A stretch of DNA of 64,000 nt from Phoenix dactylifera (Eukaryota; Streptophyta; Magnoliopsida; Arecales; Arecaceae), in assembly GCF_009389715.1 (NCBI RefSeq), contig NC_052397.1, positions 15,820,129 to 15,884,128 of the forward strand, read 5' to 3'. Both the position numbers and the translations under genes were made by a program. Below the pieces are notes generated by a model. That model saw only the letters and a program-made list of their open reading frames with translations. It searched no databases and had not been told where the DNA came from. This document shows, in pieces, positions 11,164 through 21,293 of the stretch. Position 1 is the stretch's first letter. Each line of letters opens with the position of its first letter.

Positions 11164-12823
11164 TCGAAGTTGTTTTGTGATCTTCTTTTTATTTTTCGGA
11201 TGTTTAGAGTGAGATTGCATAAGAAGTTTGCTGCAATCCTGGAACCCCCGCATGGCGTCTCTGTCTCTGCTCTTGCTGTCAACCTTTGTTGACCCCAGAG
11301 AGCGTCAATAAGGTGTTACTGCGAAAGACGTCTGTTACTTGTACCATCGAGGTGTCTTCGTGATAGTTTCTGTCTCCCGCTATGATGCTGCACTTATTTG
11401 TTTTCTTTAGAATAATTGCTAAAATATAAATAACAATGAGTCATATTGAAGCGAATGGGCTAGAATGGGGGCTTAAATGGACCAAATCCCTTTCGAGCCT
11501 ACTCTGATTCGCCTATGTATTTGAAATAGTAAAAAAATAATTATTTAAATAAATTATGGAAATTTTGCTGCCCATGATACCCTCTTTCCAATATGGCCCG
11601 CTTCCCTAAATAATGATGAAGTTTCTGGTCTTGGATAGGAAGCCCAACTATTGTTTGTCCGGTCCTTTATTTATACCAGCATTTCTGTTACCAATATAAA
11701 TGGCGAAAGCATTAAAAATCTTGATTGCAGAAATCTCTTTAGCTATTAGCTCGGGAGAAAAGAGGAAACTCTACGATTTCCAACATCCAGATGAAATGCT
11801 TGAAAAATCATAGAGAATTCGTGCACGCTGCCTCATAAATTTCAAGCTAACTGGATTTTTCTACCCTGCTCCTATTATAGAAAAATATATTTTTTTAAGA
11901 ATTCTACCGCAATAAAAATTTCTAATTTATCTTTTTTTAATTAAAAGTTTTAATTACTCAAAACTTTTTAGTTGGATCCTCTGCAAATTATTCTTTGCGG
12001 AAAAATATTGGAGCTGCATTTGATTTGGATTTGAATGGTTACTTATACAGTCAATTGAATTTGGTTTTGTTAGTGAATGCCTATCTAAAATAGTTGTTTT
12101 CATGTTTCCTCTTATTTAGCATTTCTAATTCGTGAAATATAATGTTTTAATACAAGAGCATATCCAGTGCAGCAAGTGTACAACGAAAATCTGAAAATCT
12201 AGACATCATTGGACTGGTGAAGTGAAATATCAAAAAGCAACCTTAGAAAGTCGACCTCTTCATCTATATTCGGAATTTATTTTTCTTCATGGGAGAAATC
12301 TTCTAGGGACTTTTATATGAGATTTTATTTATAGAAAATGTAAGTATCTTACATCGAGGCGATAGGATGGAAGGTATTTTATTTTGGAAAAAATTATATA
12401 GATACCTTTTCCACTTTTTGTGATTTATATTTACACCTCAAATATTCTAATTTTTTTAGTTAGATCCAACAGATTCAAATTGGTTGCAATATGGCCCAAA
12501 CTTCTATCCGAGCTCTAAAGCATGTGAGAAATTACTAATGTACTCTTAGATTTTTGTTTCCACTAAAACACAACTTCTATTCTAATCCAGCTAACAAGGG
12601 TATTGATGGAAATTTATATCTATTGCCATGGAGATAAATGGTTGGATCATATTGCAGTCAAAATCAAAATTTTAAGATTTAATTGAAAAAATAGAAATTT
12701 TAGGGTGTAAGTGCATATGGTAAAAAATTGAAGAGATATCGCTGCATTATTTTAATTAAAGAACTATTGCATGTTTTTTATTTTTAAAAAAATTAAAATT
12801 CTCAATATTATTGGAGAATTTGT
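11164..12823. repeat. SOT-A 3' region and flank, partner of 29400-30655
   Basis: The first 170 bases are the SOT-A 3' UTR. They align with the SOT-B 3' region in inverted orientation (14160-14315). The block up to about 12375 also aligns in direct orientation with the flank of the truncated SOT fragment at 29290-30655, for example GAATAATTGCTAAAATATAAAT and the closing TAGGATGGAAGG. No further gene is seen up to 12823. Confidence 0.7.
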
Positions 12824-13115
12824 TTATTAGTTAATTTGTTTATTTTCCGATGCTGATGAACGTTTGAAATGTTTATAATCGAACAAGTTAGTTATTTGAT
12901 CATGGTAGATTTATTTAGTTGTATTAATTGGCCATTAATTAGTGATTAAATTTGTAGAATTATTTGAAAATTGTTTATTTTAGATAGTGTATGATCTTTA
13001 GGATATTACTTTAGGATTCTTATGGCCATGTTACATAACTGAACCAAGTGATGGGTTCAACATCACCTAATTCGGTCAATATCTGCCTTTAACAATCATT
13101 TGCATTTTATAACTA
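12824..13115 (+). repeat. 292-bp direct repeat, copy 1
   Basis: Almost identical to 13718-14009, offset exactly 894 bases. I noticed only a handful of substitutions, such as GAAATGTTT against GAAATTTTT and a few near GTGTATGATC. The near identity implies a recent event. Confidence 0.9.
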
Positions 13116-13717
13116 TAAAAAAGACATCATTTTCCTCCTATGGACTCCACTACTGAAATTGCGAGCAATCATTGTGGATTACCAAGCTTTTTGATGAGTT
13201 TTTCCTTGGATTGCTGCCGGAGAAGATTGTTGGATCACCCTTTTGGCCTTGCCGAACTTAGGTAAAGCCTCAAGTTCCTCTTGTTCTTTTCTTTTTTTGA
13301 TGTTCTAGAGCTTGATTTGGGGCGGCGAGTGCTTGATGGGCTTGAACAGGGTCTAGAAATATGGTGCTTGTTGATGCCCCACCACCACCTAAAAATGTGG
13401 TATTGTTGATGCTCCATCATGGGCTAGAAACATAGTATTGTTGATGCTCGACAACAGGGTGGAATGTAGTTATGGTAGTCCAAAGCTGAGAACCTAAATA
13501 CTATTGTATTTGATCTATGTTAACTTGAGATAATTGTTTGATGTGGTTTGTTGTATTTAAAGATGTGTGTTTGTTATGCTTGTTTTATGATTATGGTATT
13601 TTGTGGCATGGATTCCATATAAGTAAAAAATTAAGCACATATCCTTTTGTTATATTTTTTTTAGGATCTCGTGATGCATAGTTTCGGATGAGTTGAGGCG
13701 GATTTCGAGTATCAAAG
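13116..13717. other. 602-bp spacer between the direct repeats
   Basis: The spacer has no intact ORF of note and no convincing primer-binding site next to copy 1. A 61-aa minus-strand ORF (13235-13420) has no motif. This is either the unique part of an 894-bp tandem duplication (1.33 copies) or the interior of a tiny LTR-type element. Confidence 0.5.
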
Positions 13718-14009
13718 TTATTAGTTAATTTGTTTATTTTCCGATGCTGATGAACGTTTGAAATTTTTATAATCGAACAAGTTAGTTATTTGATCATGGT
13801 AGATTTATTTAGTTGTATTAATTGGCCATTAATTAGTGATTAAATTTGTAGAATTATTTGAAAATTGTTTATTTTAGATAGTGTATGATCTCTATGGTAT
13901 TACTTTAGGATTCTTATGGCCATGTTACATAACTGAACCAAGTGATGGGTTCAACATCACCTAATTCGGTCAATATCTGCCTTTAACAATCATTTGCATT
14001 TTATAACTA
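13718..14009 (+). repeat. 292-bp direct repeat, copy 2
   Basis: Second copy of 12824-13115, collinear without indels, ending at CATTTTATAACTA in both. Confidence 0.9.
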
Positions 14010-14315
14010 AATATAATTATAATTTTATATTTTTGTTACTAAAATTTTTAGCCATGAAATCTATAATGATCGTCTATTTTTGATTACCAAAATTTTTTAA
14101 CGATGAAAGTAAAAAATTTTAGCGCATGGGCATGCGGTGGGAGAACTAAAAGACAATTTTTCACAGCTGTACCTTACAGACGGATCAAGGGTCAACAAAA
14201 GTTGACAGCAAGAGCCGGGCCCCAGGCGCTACGGCCATGACAAGCAACATGTGGGGGTTACGGGATTACAGCAGCTTATTAGATAATCTCAACTCTAAAT
14301 CACACGCAACTGCGA

Positions 14316-15386
14316 CTAGAATAGAGCTTGGTCATCACCATTGATGGCCGCCGATGCTTCCACAGCTACACCACCAAGGGTCAGACCGGACCCCTCAAGC
14401 TTTTGCTCAGTGATGCGGTCCAACTTCCGCGCCATCTCCGGACTCATGTGATTTCTCCAATCCCCCGCCTCTCCTTTCCTGAAGTAGGAATCATTAGTTA
14501 GGGGGAAATCGGGATGCAGTTTACCCGTCTTGTTGACCTCCAAGCTCTTCAGCTTGTCAAAGCTGCACAGCTTTATGACCTCCTCCACCACCCCTTCCTT
14601 CTCTTCCTCTGGAGAGAAGGGACACCCCATGAACTCGGCCAACCTCAGCACACTCCGCAGCGGATCCTCTAAGATCTCCTCGTACTTCAAGAACAGCACC
14701 TTCTCTGGCCTCCTCTGGCTCTCCTCCCAGTACTCGAGAACATGCTCCCAGACCGACCCATAGGGGCAACTTCCCTCGCAGAACATCTCGAAGGCCTTGG
14801 TAAATGGAATTGGCTCCATAGATTGCAGCCTCATCCTATTACTGAAGTACCACCGCGACACCAACACATCCTTGGGGTCCCGGCACACATATATGACCTT
14901 ACAACATAAGCTCTTGATGGAGTCTGGCAGCAGAGGGTAAGGCAAGTGGGTGTTGAGGATGCGAGGGGATGGCATGGCATCTAGTTCTGAGGCTTGGCCT
15001 TTGGCGTAGGTTCTGTCCATGAAAGGGACGCAGTCGTGTGGATTTTGGCCAAGGAGAGGGTGGTGGTCAAAAGGGTATTGGGTTCGTGTCATGATGGCGT
15101 AGGTGAGGGCTTTAAGCCAGGTGGTGCCGGATTTGGGGTAGCTCAGCACGAAGAGGTCGTCGGGGCGAGCCTTGAAGTTTTGTTGCATGTCCATGATGCC
15201 GGGGAGAACGGGTTCGGGGATCCAAAAGCCTTGGAATTTTCGGGTGCGGACGGGTGCCCAGCCTTCCTCCAAGGGGAGGGCTGAGATGAGGTCGGCGTAG
15301 TTTGAAGGAGGTCTTGGATCCGCCACCTTTTTTTCTTGAGGCTCCATTGGAGTGGGGCTGTTGCAAAGAGGCAGTTGAGCAGCCAT
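14316..15386 (-). CDS. Cytosolic sulfotransferase SOT-B
   Basis: A 356-aa, intronless PAPS-dependent sulfotransferase starting at ATG 15384-15386 (MAAQLPLCNSPTP). Motifs are YPKSGTTWLKA (83-93), catalytic His147 in NTHLPYPLLP, CRDPKDVLVS (168-177) and RKGEAGDWRNHMSPE. It is the close paralogue of SOT-A, and homology runs past both ends of the coding region: the 3' UTRs match (GTCAAC(T/C)TTTGTTGACC in both) and the leaders match for about 100 bases. A TATA box sits about 92 bases upstream of the ATG, so this copy keeps both promoter core and start. Most differences from SOT-A are in surface or acceptor-side segments (residues 30-60 and about 280-295), which could alter substrate choice. Acceptor unknown. 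Confidence 0.95.
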   Translation of the reverse strand: MAAQLPLCNSPTPMEPQEKKVADPRPPSNYADLISALPLEEGWAPVRTRKFQGFWIPEPVLPGIMDMQQNFKARPDDLFVLSYPKSGTTWLKALTYAIMTRTQYPFDHHPLLGQNPHDCVPFMDRTYAKGQASELDAMPSPRILNTHLPYPLLPDSIKSLCCKVIYVCRDPKDVLVSRWYFSNRMRLQSMEPIPFTKAFEMFCEGSCPYGSVWEHVLEYWEESQRRPEKVLFLKYEEILEDPLRSVLRLAEFMGCPFSPEEEKEGVVEEVIKLCSFDKLKSLEVNKTGKLHPDFPLTNDSYFRKGEAGDWRNHMSPEMARKLDRITEQKLEGSGLTLGGVAVEASAAINGDDQALF

Positions 15387-15475
15387 TGAAGGAAGGATGC
15401 TATGTTATGCTATGCTCTCGATTGGGCTTCTTGCAGGGATTATGGCAGTGGTTCTCTGAGGGCTACCCGCGATGC

Positions 15476-15484
15476 AATATATAG
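15476..15484 (-). promoter_or_regulatory. TATA box of SOT-B
   Basis: On the minus strand this reads CTATATATT, about 92 bases before the ATG. That predicts a leader of roughly 60 bases. The equivalent stretch upstream of SOT-A (about 10005-10035) has no such box. Confidence 0.6.
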
Positions 15485-15589
15485 GAGCAGATAAAAGCAC
15501 CATTGAGTGCTGCGCATGTGGTCAGGTAGCAGGAAGAGTTGGGCGTTTGATGCGGACGCCAGTACCGAACCGCCTGTTACACGAGATTA

Positions 15590-15901
15590 CGGGTCGTCAT
15601 AGGAAGATAGTCCAGTCACTTTCGTTGTAGCTGAATTGATTTGATTTTATGTAATTTTATTTTAGTTGATTGGATTTATTTGCATATTGTTATTTTAGAA
15701 CTTTTATGCAATTATTTTATTTGTAGGATTTTTTTGTTATTTTGTGACCCTATATATATGGATCCATACACTTAATTAGGGTTAATGGACGATTGAATAA
15801 AAAGCCTGCTTTTTCTTCTTCTTCTATCTCCTTCTTCCTCCTCTTCTCTTCTTCTTCTTCTTCTTCTTTTTTCCTCTCTTTTTCATAGCCGTCCTGCATC
15901 A
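15590..15901 (+). repeat. Possible solo LTR relic (Gypsy-like tail)
   Basis: An AT-rich stretch with CCTATATATATGGATCC and ATTGAATAAAAAG is followed by a long CTT-rich tract ending TCCTGCATCA. The same layout (TATAAATCCAT, then GAATATTGAGTT, then CT-rich, then TCCTGCATCA) closes the Gypsy LTR at 51559-51879. The left boundary is not visible to me. Confidence 0.35.
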
Positions 15902-16072
15902 GCGATCACCCCCCGTTTCAGGCAGGAGGCCACTATAGTGACCTGTGTAGCATATTACATCTGGCTATCAAGTAACGCTTAGATATTTGGAGAGAGCTGC
16001 CCTCCTTCTCCCTCCGAGGCTCGTTGAGCTCGATGCCAAGCAATTGAGATTCTTCAGGCACATCTGACTGGC

Positions 16073-16100
16073 GTACCACATGCTTAGCAGCATGTGGTAC
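16073..16100. repeat. Perfect 12-bp hairpin with a 4-base loop
   Basis: GTACCACATGCT and AGCATGTGGTAC are exact reverse complements separated by TAGC. No T-run follows and no RNA family is recognised. An A-rich tract (about 16134-16152) lies 35 bases downstream. Confidence 0.7.
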
Positions 16101-16437
16101 CCGACACATTTGATACATTCTCTTCAACACACACAAAAAAAAAAAAAAAAAGAAAAAAGGTAATGGGAGCAGATGATGCATATTCGATGGCTCGAGGGGA
16201 GGAAGATGCTTCAGCCATTTCCTCTACTTTTTCCAGCGTGCCATGGAGTGAATTGTGCGCAGCCTGACCCGTGAACCACACCTACCCCAAGTATGCCGCC
16301 ACCAACCTCCCGGACCACCATATTGATTTGACAAGTTTAATCTGAAATTTATATTAAAATAGTAAAGGAACATTGGGAGTGTGAGGGCTTTATATCACAA
16401 CTTAAATATTCACCGATGCTCCAAGGGCACTAACTAA

Positions 16438-16918
16438 GGGCTCGTTTGGTTCGCGGGAAGCATTTTCCTTCCTAGGAATATGATTCCTGGAAAACAAATT
16501 CCTAGAAAGAGGATGCCTAGGAAAGTACTTTTGGCATGTTTGGTTGACCATGGGAAAGTGACAAATTTCCAAGATGCTTATGTTTGGTTGGCCATCTACT
16601 TTCCTAGGAAAGTTATATATAATTCCTATTATGCCCTTAATAAAAATTAGATTTTTAATGCCTCTTTAATGCTTCTTTAATGCTGAAGGGACTTTTTGGG
16701 AAAAAGTAAAAATGGAGTGATTCCCGCCTCATGGGAAAGTAACTTTCCCATGTTTCTCATGGGAAAGACTTTCCCATAAAATGTGGGAATCACATTCCCA
16801 TGGGAATATAACTTTCCCTTCTCTCTCCTTTGAAAACTCCAACCAAACAAGAGGCATCTCATTACTTTCCCGTTGACCACACTTTCCCCCCTTCTTTTCC
16901 CGCGAACCAAACGAGCCC
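16438..16918. mobile_element. MITE, PIF/Harbinger (Tourist)-like, copy 1
   Basis: A 481-bp non-coding element with near-perfect terminal inverted repeats: GGGCTCGTTTGGTTCGCGGG at the left, and the end TTCCCGCGAACCAAACGAGCCC is its reverse complement. It is flanked by the 3-bp duplication TAA (16435-16437, 16919-16921), typical of PIF/Harbinger insertion at TWA. Inside are repeated CATGGGAAAG-type motifs that should fold into a long hairpin. A second family member is at 58661-59111. Confidence 0.9.
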
Positions 16919-17085
16919 TAAGATGTTGTTTGGAATGCGATCCCAAAATCAGCCGTTACTCAAAAGGTGATTAAATCATTATATTTGGTTGCACTCTTTT
17001 GATTTTATGGTAGTTTTTGCTGCTGAAAATTAGTCCGTCTTAGACACCATATGAGAGACACGGTGATGCTGGAGAACTCGCTACT

Positions 17086-17464
17086 TTTTTTTTTTGCTAA
17101 AATAAAGGGAGCAGGGGGGAGGAAAGGATAAGCCCAACCCCGCGTAGCAGCCCCCACTGGCCCCCCACCCCACCAGGAGAATGTTCGATGCGGGCAAACC
17201 GGGTCGTGTGTTGGGCACGCCGACCTATTTTACTTATACCCTCCCCACCCATGAGCCGGCTCGGTTATCCGACCCGACCCTCCGTGTGAGTACGTCACAC
17301 CTGGCACCATCCAGGCTACCAGCCGACCAGTAGCACTTCCAGACCCCGTGTCCAGGCGTGGAGCATTCGGTCCCCAAATTTAATCGACGTCCGCGCGTTT
17401 CGAACCTGGAACCACTTGGTTGGAAGTAAACGCTCCGTTCTAACTGAGCTACCACCTTGGTAGT
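17086..17464 (-). mobile_element. tRNA-derived SINE
   Basis: The minus strand begins ACTACCAAGG and then GGTAGCTCAGTTAG (pol III A box) and GGTTCGAAAC (B box) within the first 70 bases. About 300 bases follow, ending in an A-tail (T-run at 17086-17095 on the plus strand). A perfect 14-bp target duplication GAGAACTCGCTACT flanks it at 17072-17085 and 17465-17478. The paralogous segment at window position about 139 lacks the insertion. It is transcribable by pol III but would need LINE enzymes to move. Confidence 0.9.
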
Positions 17465-17698
17465 GAGAACTCGCTACTTCGGTCAAAGATTTGTAGCGGA
17501 CCAGTCTATCAGGATCCTGGTTGAATTAGCCATACTTCCACCTGAAACGCACAAATGAAAAAGCCCTCTTATTGAAGTGTGTTCTATGATTTTGCTACTT
17601 TTTGGGCGGCTTGGCCTATGAGTTCAATGCTGGATCTGGTGTAACCAATAATTTTTCATATCTCACACCCAGTTGAGAATCTTAAGAAGAAAACATCT

Positions 17699-18427
17699 TT
17701 TTTTTTTTTTTTTTTGCTAAAAGCGGTGATTCATACTATACGGGTACGAATACACCTAATAGAGTCTGCATACAAAATATCTCGGAATACACCAGGCAAC
17801 TCATCCTCACCAACCCATAGAGAGCCGCCTGAGTGGCGCGCAACGTACGCCGCCACCCAGTCTGCCGCCCCGTTGGCCTCTTGATATACATGCACAGCTC
17901 GAAAGAGAACCCCCTCCCTCACCATCGACCATATGTCTCGGAGCAATGGATGTACTCCCCTATTGCTGTGAGGGCCCTTCCGAACCCAACTGATCACAGT
18001 GGCCGAGTCTCCCTCCTAGAGAATGGAACTCGCCCGAAGAACAAATCGCGCATATCGCAACCCCATCGAAGCCGCACGCAGCTCTGCACCTGGGACCGAG
18101 ATGTCGAAGATTTGACAGCCTCCTGCTGCCATCGTGCTGGAATCCGGGCCCTTGATGACAAACCCGGCTCCTCCCCTCCTGCCTCCATCCTGGACTGAGC
18201 CATCAAAATTGACCTTCAGGAAGCTCGGAGGTGGGGGCTCTCAGGTTAAAAACACCACATAAGGAGCTGCCAAAGCAGAATGGCGGCCCCAGGTGTCCCG
18301 AGCTGTCAAAGGTCCATAGTCCGTATCTACGTGAAAGAACGCCGCTGCCTGTGCTCGTGCCCGCTCCATCACAAACCACGGAAACAGACTAATATCACCA
18401 AATGGTCGTAATAGTCGTACTTTTGGT
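17699..18427 (-). mobile_element. 5'-truncated LINE, RNase H end and poly(A) tail
   Basis: Minus-strand frames give the plant LINE RNase H-like domain: VNFDGS, GGAGFVIKG, PGAELRAASMGLRYA, LEGDSATVISWV, HVYQEANGAADWVA, ending near 17731. One frame change lies around 18000. The poly(A) tail appears as a T-run at 17699-17715. A 13-bp target duplication with one mismatch, GAAGAAAAC(A/G)TCT, is at 17686-17698 and 18428-18440. The element is therefore about 729 bp and dead on arrival. Confidence 0.88.
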
Positions 18428-18603
18428 GAAGAAAACGTCTTTCGATTGCTCTAAACTCATGACTTCTCCTCTCGTCTCTCACATTGCGTCAAATATATTG
18501 CTCTACTTGGGTAATAGTCAATGTTACGAAGACAGCAAAACTTTTGTTTTTTTGTTTTTTTGGTGATAAAGAACAGCAGAATTCAATGACGCAAGATAAC
18601 CAT

Positions 18604-18609
18604 TTTATT
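18604..18609 (-). terminator. Candidate polyadenylation signal of SOT-C
   Basis: The minus strand reads AATAAA about 170 bases after the SOT-C stop codon. Position and sequence fit a plant near-upstream element, but nothing else supports use. Confidence 0.4.
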
Positions 18610-18775
18610 ACAGCCTTCCAAACACGGCATAGCAGCAATCATCCCACGAGCTGTGGAATGGCCATAGTAGCTTCTAAATGCACATCGGGACTACAGAGAA
18701 GTTTAAAACACAATCACCAATCCATGAGCACCAACAAGTTATTGGTAACAACTAGTAGAGTCTTCTGAGGCACAT

Positions 18776-19849
18776 CTATGAATGGCCTGCAGTAGCTTCT
18801 TCCGCTCCCGGACCTACTCCAGGGATGGTCAGACCGGAGCCCTCCAGCTTTTCCAGGACGATCTCATCCAACTTCTGAGCCATCTCCGGGCTCCCATAGT
18901 TCCTCCAATCGCCTGTTCCTCCTTTCCTGAAGAAGGAAGCGTTGCTTACCTTGTAAACCGCTGCTTCTTGAGACCCCTTCTTGTTCGCCTCCATGCTCTT
19001 GAGCTTCTCAAAGCTGCAGAGCGTTATGATCTCCTCCACCACGCCTCCCTTCTCCTCGTCCTCGGAGAACGGGCACCCGAGGAACTCCGCCAGCCTCTTC
19101 ACGTTCGCCGCCGGCTCCTCCAGCATCTCCTCGTACTTCAAGAACAGCACCTTCTCGGGCCTTCTCAAACTCTCCTTCCAGTACTCCAGAGAATGGTCCC
19201 ATATCGGGGAATAAGGGAACTTCCCCTCGCAGGCCATCTCGAAGAATCGGTCGAAGGGAAAGCCCTCCCTCCCTTTCTCGGCACTAGCCTTCTCGGCGAA
19301 GTGCCAAAGCGAGACGATGGCGTCCTTGGGGTCCCGGCAGATGTATATAATCCGGCAGCCGGAGCTGGTGATGGAGTCCGGCAGCAAGGAGTAAGGCATG
19401 TGGGTGGCGAGGACTCTCGGGGAGGGCAGAGCTTCGAGCTTGGAAGCCTGGCCGGCGGCGAAGAGATCGTCCATGAAGGGCACCACGTCGTGGGGGTTGA
19501 GGCTGTGGAGAGGGTGGCGATCCCAGGGGTAGTGGGCTCGGGTCATGGTTGCGAAGGCCAGGGCTTTGAGCCAGGTGGTGCCGGACTTTGGGAAGGACAT
19601 GAGGAAGAGGTCGTCGGGGCGAGGCCTGAAGTGTTGGCGGATGGCCATGATGCCCGGGAGGTGGCCTTCCGGGAACCAGAACTCCAGGTACTTTCGGATG
19701 GGGATGAAGGTTTGCTTCACCGGGAGGGATGAGATGAGCTCATCGTAATCCCGGACAGGTGCAGCTGCTGGAGCTGTTGAATGGTTTTCTTTCTCCAGCA
19801 ACGCTTCCACATGTTTGAATGGAATTGGAAAACAAGGCAAAGAAGACAT
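18776..19849 (-). CDS. Cytosolic sulfotransferase SOT-C
   Basis: A 357-aa, intronless PAPS-dependent sulfotransferase with ATG at 19847-19849 (MSSLPCFPIPFKHVE). Motifs are FPKSGTTWLK (86-95), catalytic His150 in ATHMPYSLLP, CRDPKDAIVS (171-180) and RKGGTGDWRNYGSPE near the end. It differs from SOT-A and SOT-B by an FPK rather than YPK loop, a different amino end (PIPFK shared with SOT-D) and GC-rich codons. It therefore belongs with SOT-D in a second subgroup. The segment after the 3'-phosphate motif (ASAEKGREG) is unlike the others and lies in the acceptor-side region. Same strand as SOT-B and SOT-D. Acceptor unknown. Confidence 0.95.
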   Translation of the reverse strand: MSSLPCFPIPFKHVEALLEKENHSTAPAAAPVRDYDELISSLPVKQTFIPIRKYLEFWFPEGHLPGIMAIRQHFRPRPDDLFLMSFPKSGTTWLKALAFATMTRAHYPWDRHPLHSLNPHDVVPFMDDLFAAGQASKLEALPSPRVLATHMPYSLLPDSITSSGCRIIYICRDPKDAIVSLWHFAEKASAEKGREGFPFDRFFEMACEGKFPYSPIWDHSLEYWKESLRRPEKVLFLKYEEMLEEPAANVKRLAEFLGCPFSEDEEKGGVVEEIITLCSFEKLKSMEANKKGSQEAAVYKVSNASFFRKGGTGDWRNYGSPEMAQKLDEIVLEKLEGSGLTIPGVGPGAEEATAGHS

Positions 19850-19895
19850 GTTTGGAAACGTCTCTCAAATGTTGCCTTGATGAGAGCCTGATCAT

Positions 19896-19904
19896 CTATT
19901 TATG
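19896..19904 (-). promoter_or_regulatory. TATA-like box of SOT-C
   Basis: The minus strand reads CATAAATAG about 47 bases before the ATG, which would leave a very short leader. It is only a candidate. Confidence 0.35.
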
Positions 19905-21293
19905 CTCGTCTTAGACGGTGATTCTCTTGTTATATGTAAGGATGGGTCCAGGGTTTCTCTTTCTTTCTTTTGAGGTAAGAACTTGACGCTTTCGTGCTGT
20001 GCAGCAGCGGGTGAGATCCAAACCTGCACCAGCCCTCCGGAGTGATTATTCGGCACCGTAGGGGATTTGAACTCTACGATGTTTGACAGGGATACGTTGT
20101 TTGTTACAGGAATTAATGCTTCTAACTTTAAATGCAAATTTTACATAAAGTCGATAAGTTCAGACTACAGAACACACCCTCTCCTTAAGCTAAGCTCAGG
20201 TGAAGGGCAAATGATATCCAAAATTCCCAAAGAACATATATATTGAACCCAGCAGTGTTAATTTCTGGTTCCATCTACATAACCAACGTAATCGGTGGAT
20301 ATGAGGATGGACTCCATCTGCTGTTTCTAAACCAAGTAGTTGGTGCCTTGGTGATGTTTGTAATTGGGTGAAGGCGATGGTTGTAGTGGAAAACAGGTAC
20401 ATGTGGCTGTAGCCTGGAGAAACTCTGATACCATAAGAAGCCAGAATTTAAAAAGGCCATCACATTTGTTGTTGCAGAATTCAAGATGGAGCTTAATTGT
20501 TTTTTTTTTGTTTTAGGGATATGCTGTTTTTTTTTTTTTTGGTACATCGTGTAGGTACAATCCACAAAAATAAAAAAGAGAGTAGATAATGCAAAAAAAA
20601 AAAAAAAAAGCAGACACGTAGTTCTCCATGTGGCTACTATTTTCAATGCAAAACTACACACGCACCAAAGGAAAGGTACAACGTGGCACGTGCAAGTTGT
20701 CAGTTATCACGATAAAAAGCCAAGAAAATGCCCATAAAGTTGACGGGTGCTGTGTCCATTTGTGAATAATATAGTGACGTGTGTTGGAGTTATCCACCGT
20801 CTCGTTTCTTTCATGCGATGATGTGTGTGGTGGGCTCGTCCTATTAATTTTGTTTGGCAAAAGAAAAAGAAATTCAAATGGTTGCCCTTGAAATTCTGAG
20901 GAATGCGCTGACGGTGAGACCACCAACTTAATTACATAACCCGAGCAGGTCGAGGCACTCCAGAAAGCTCTTTTTTTTTTTAAAAAAAAAAAGAGGACTA
21001 AAAAGTTATATCAAAAATATTAATTTATAGTGATATTAAATGGACGGATCTGCCATAGTTTTATATTTCTATTATAGGACGGAGCTTGTTATAGTTTCTT
21101 ATTTTCCATCCATAATGAGGTTTACCAAAATATCATATTTTTAGCCCACGACGGAATTTGCTATAGTAATAAGATAAGCCCAAAGTCTTTGTATATTCAA
21201 TCCAGTTCACATCTACATATTAATTCCTTTTCATTATCATATTTCTTTTCATGACAGGGCAATCAATATAATATAGTTAGTCCATAATGCCAT
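19905..21293. other. AT-rich intergenic DNA, no gene seen
   Basis: Homopolymer A and T runs occur (20514-20540, 20593-20610, 20971-20992). The minus-strand ORFs of 80-128 aa in this stretch have no motif, poor composition and no matching start context. I see no RNA gene. Confidence 0.55.

Noticed and set aside
17400-17462. A tRNA gene (A and B boxes present)
   Set aside because: It is the 5' head of a SINE with an A-tail and target duplications; no acceptor stem pairs in the downstream sequence.
18782-19732. 316-aa plus-strand ORF
   Set aside because: It lies wholly antisense to SOT-C, which has all sulfotransferase motifs; the long frame follows from GC-rich codon use.
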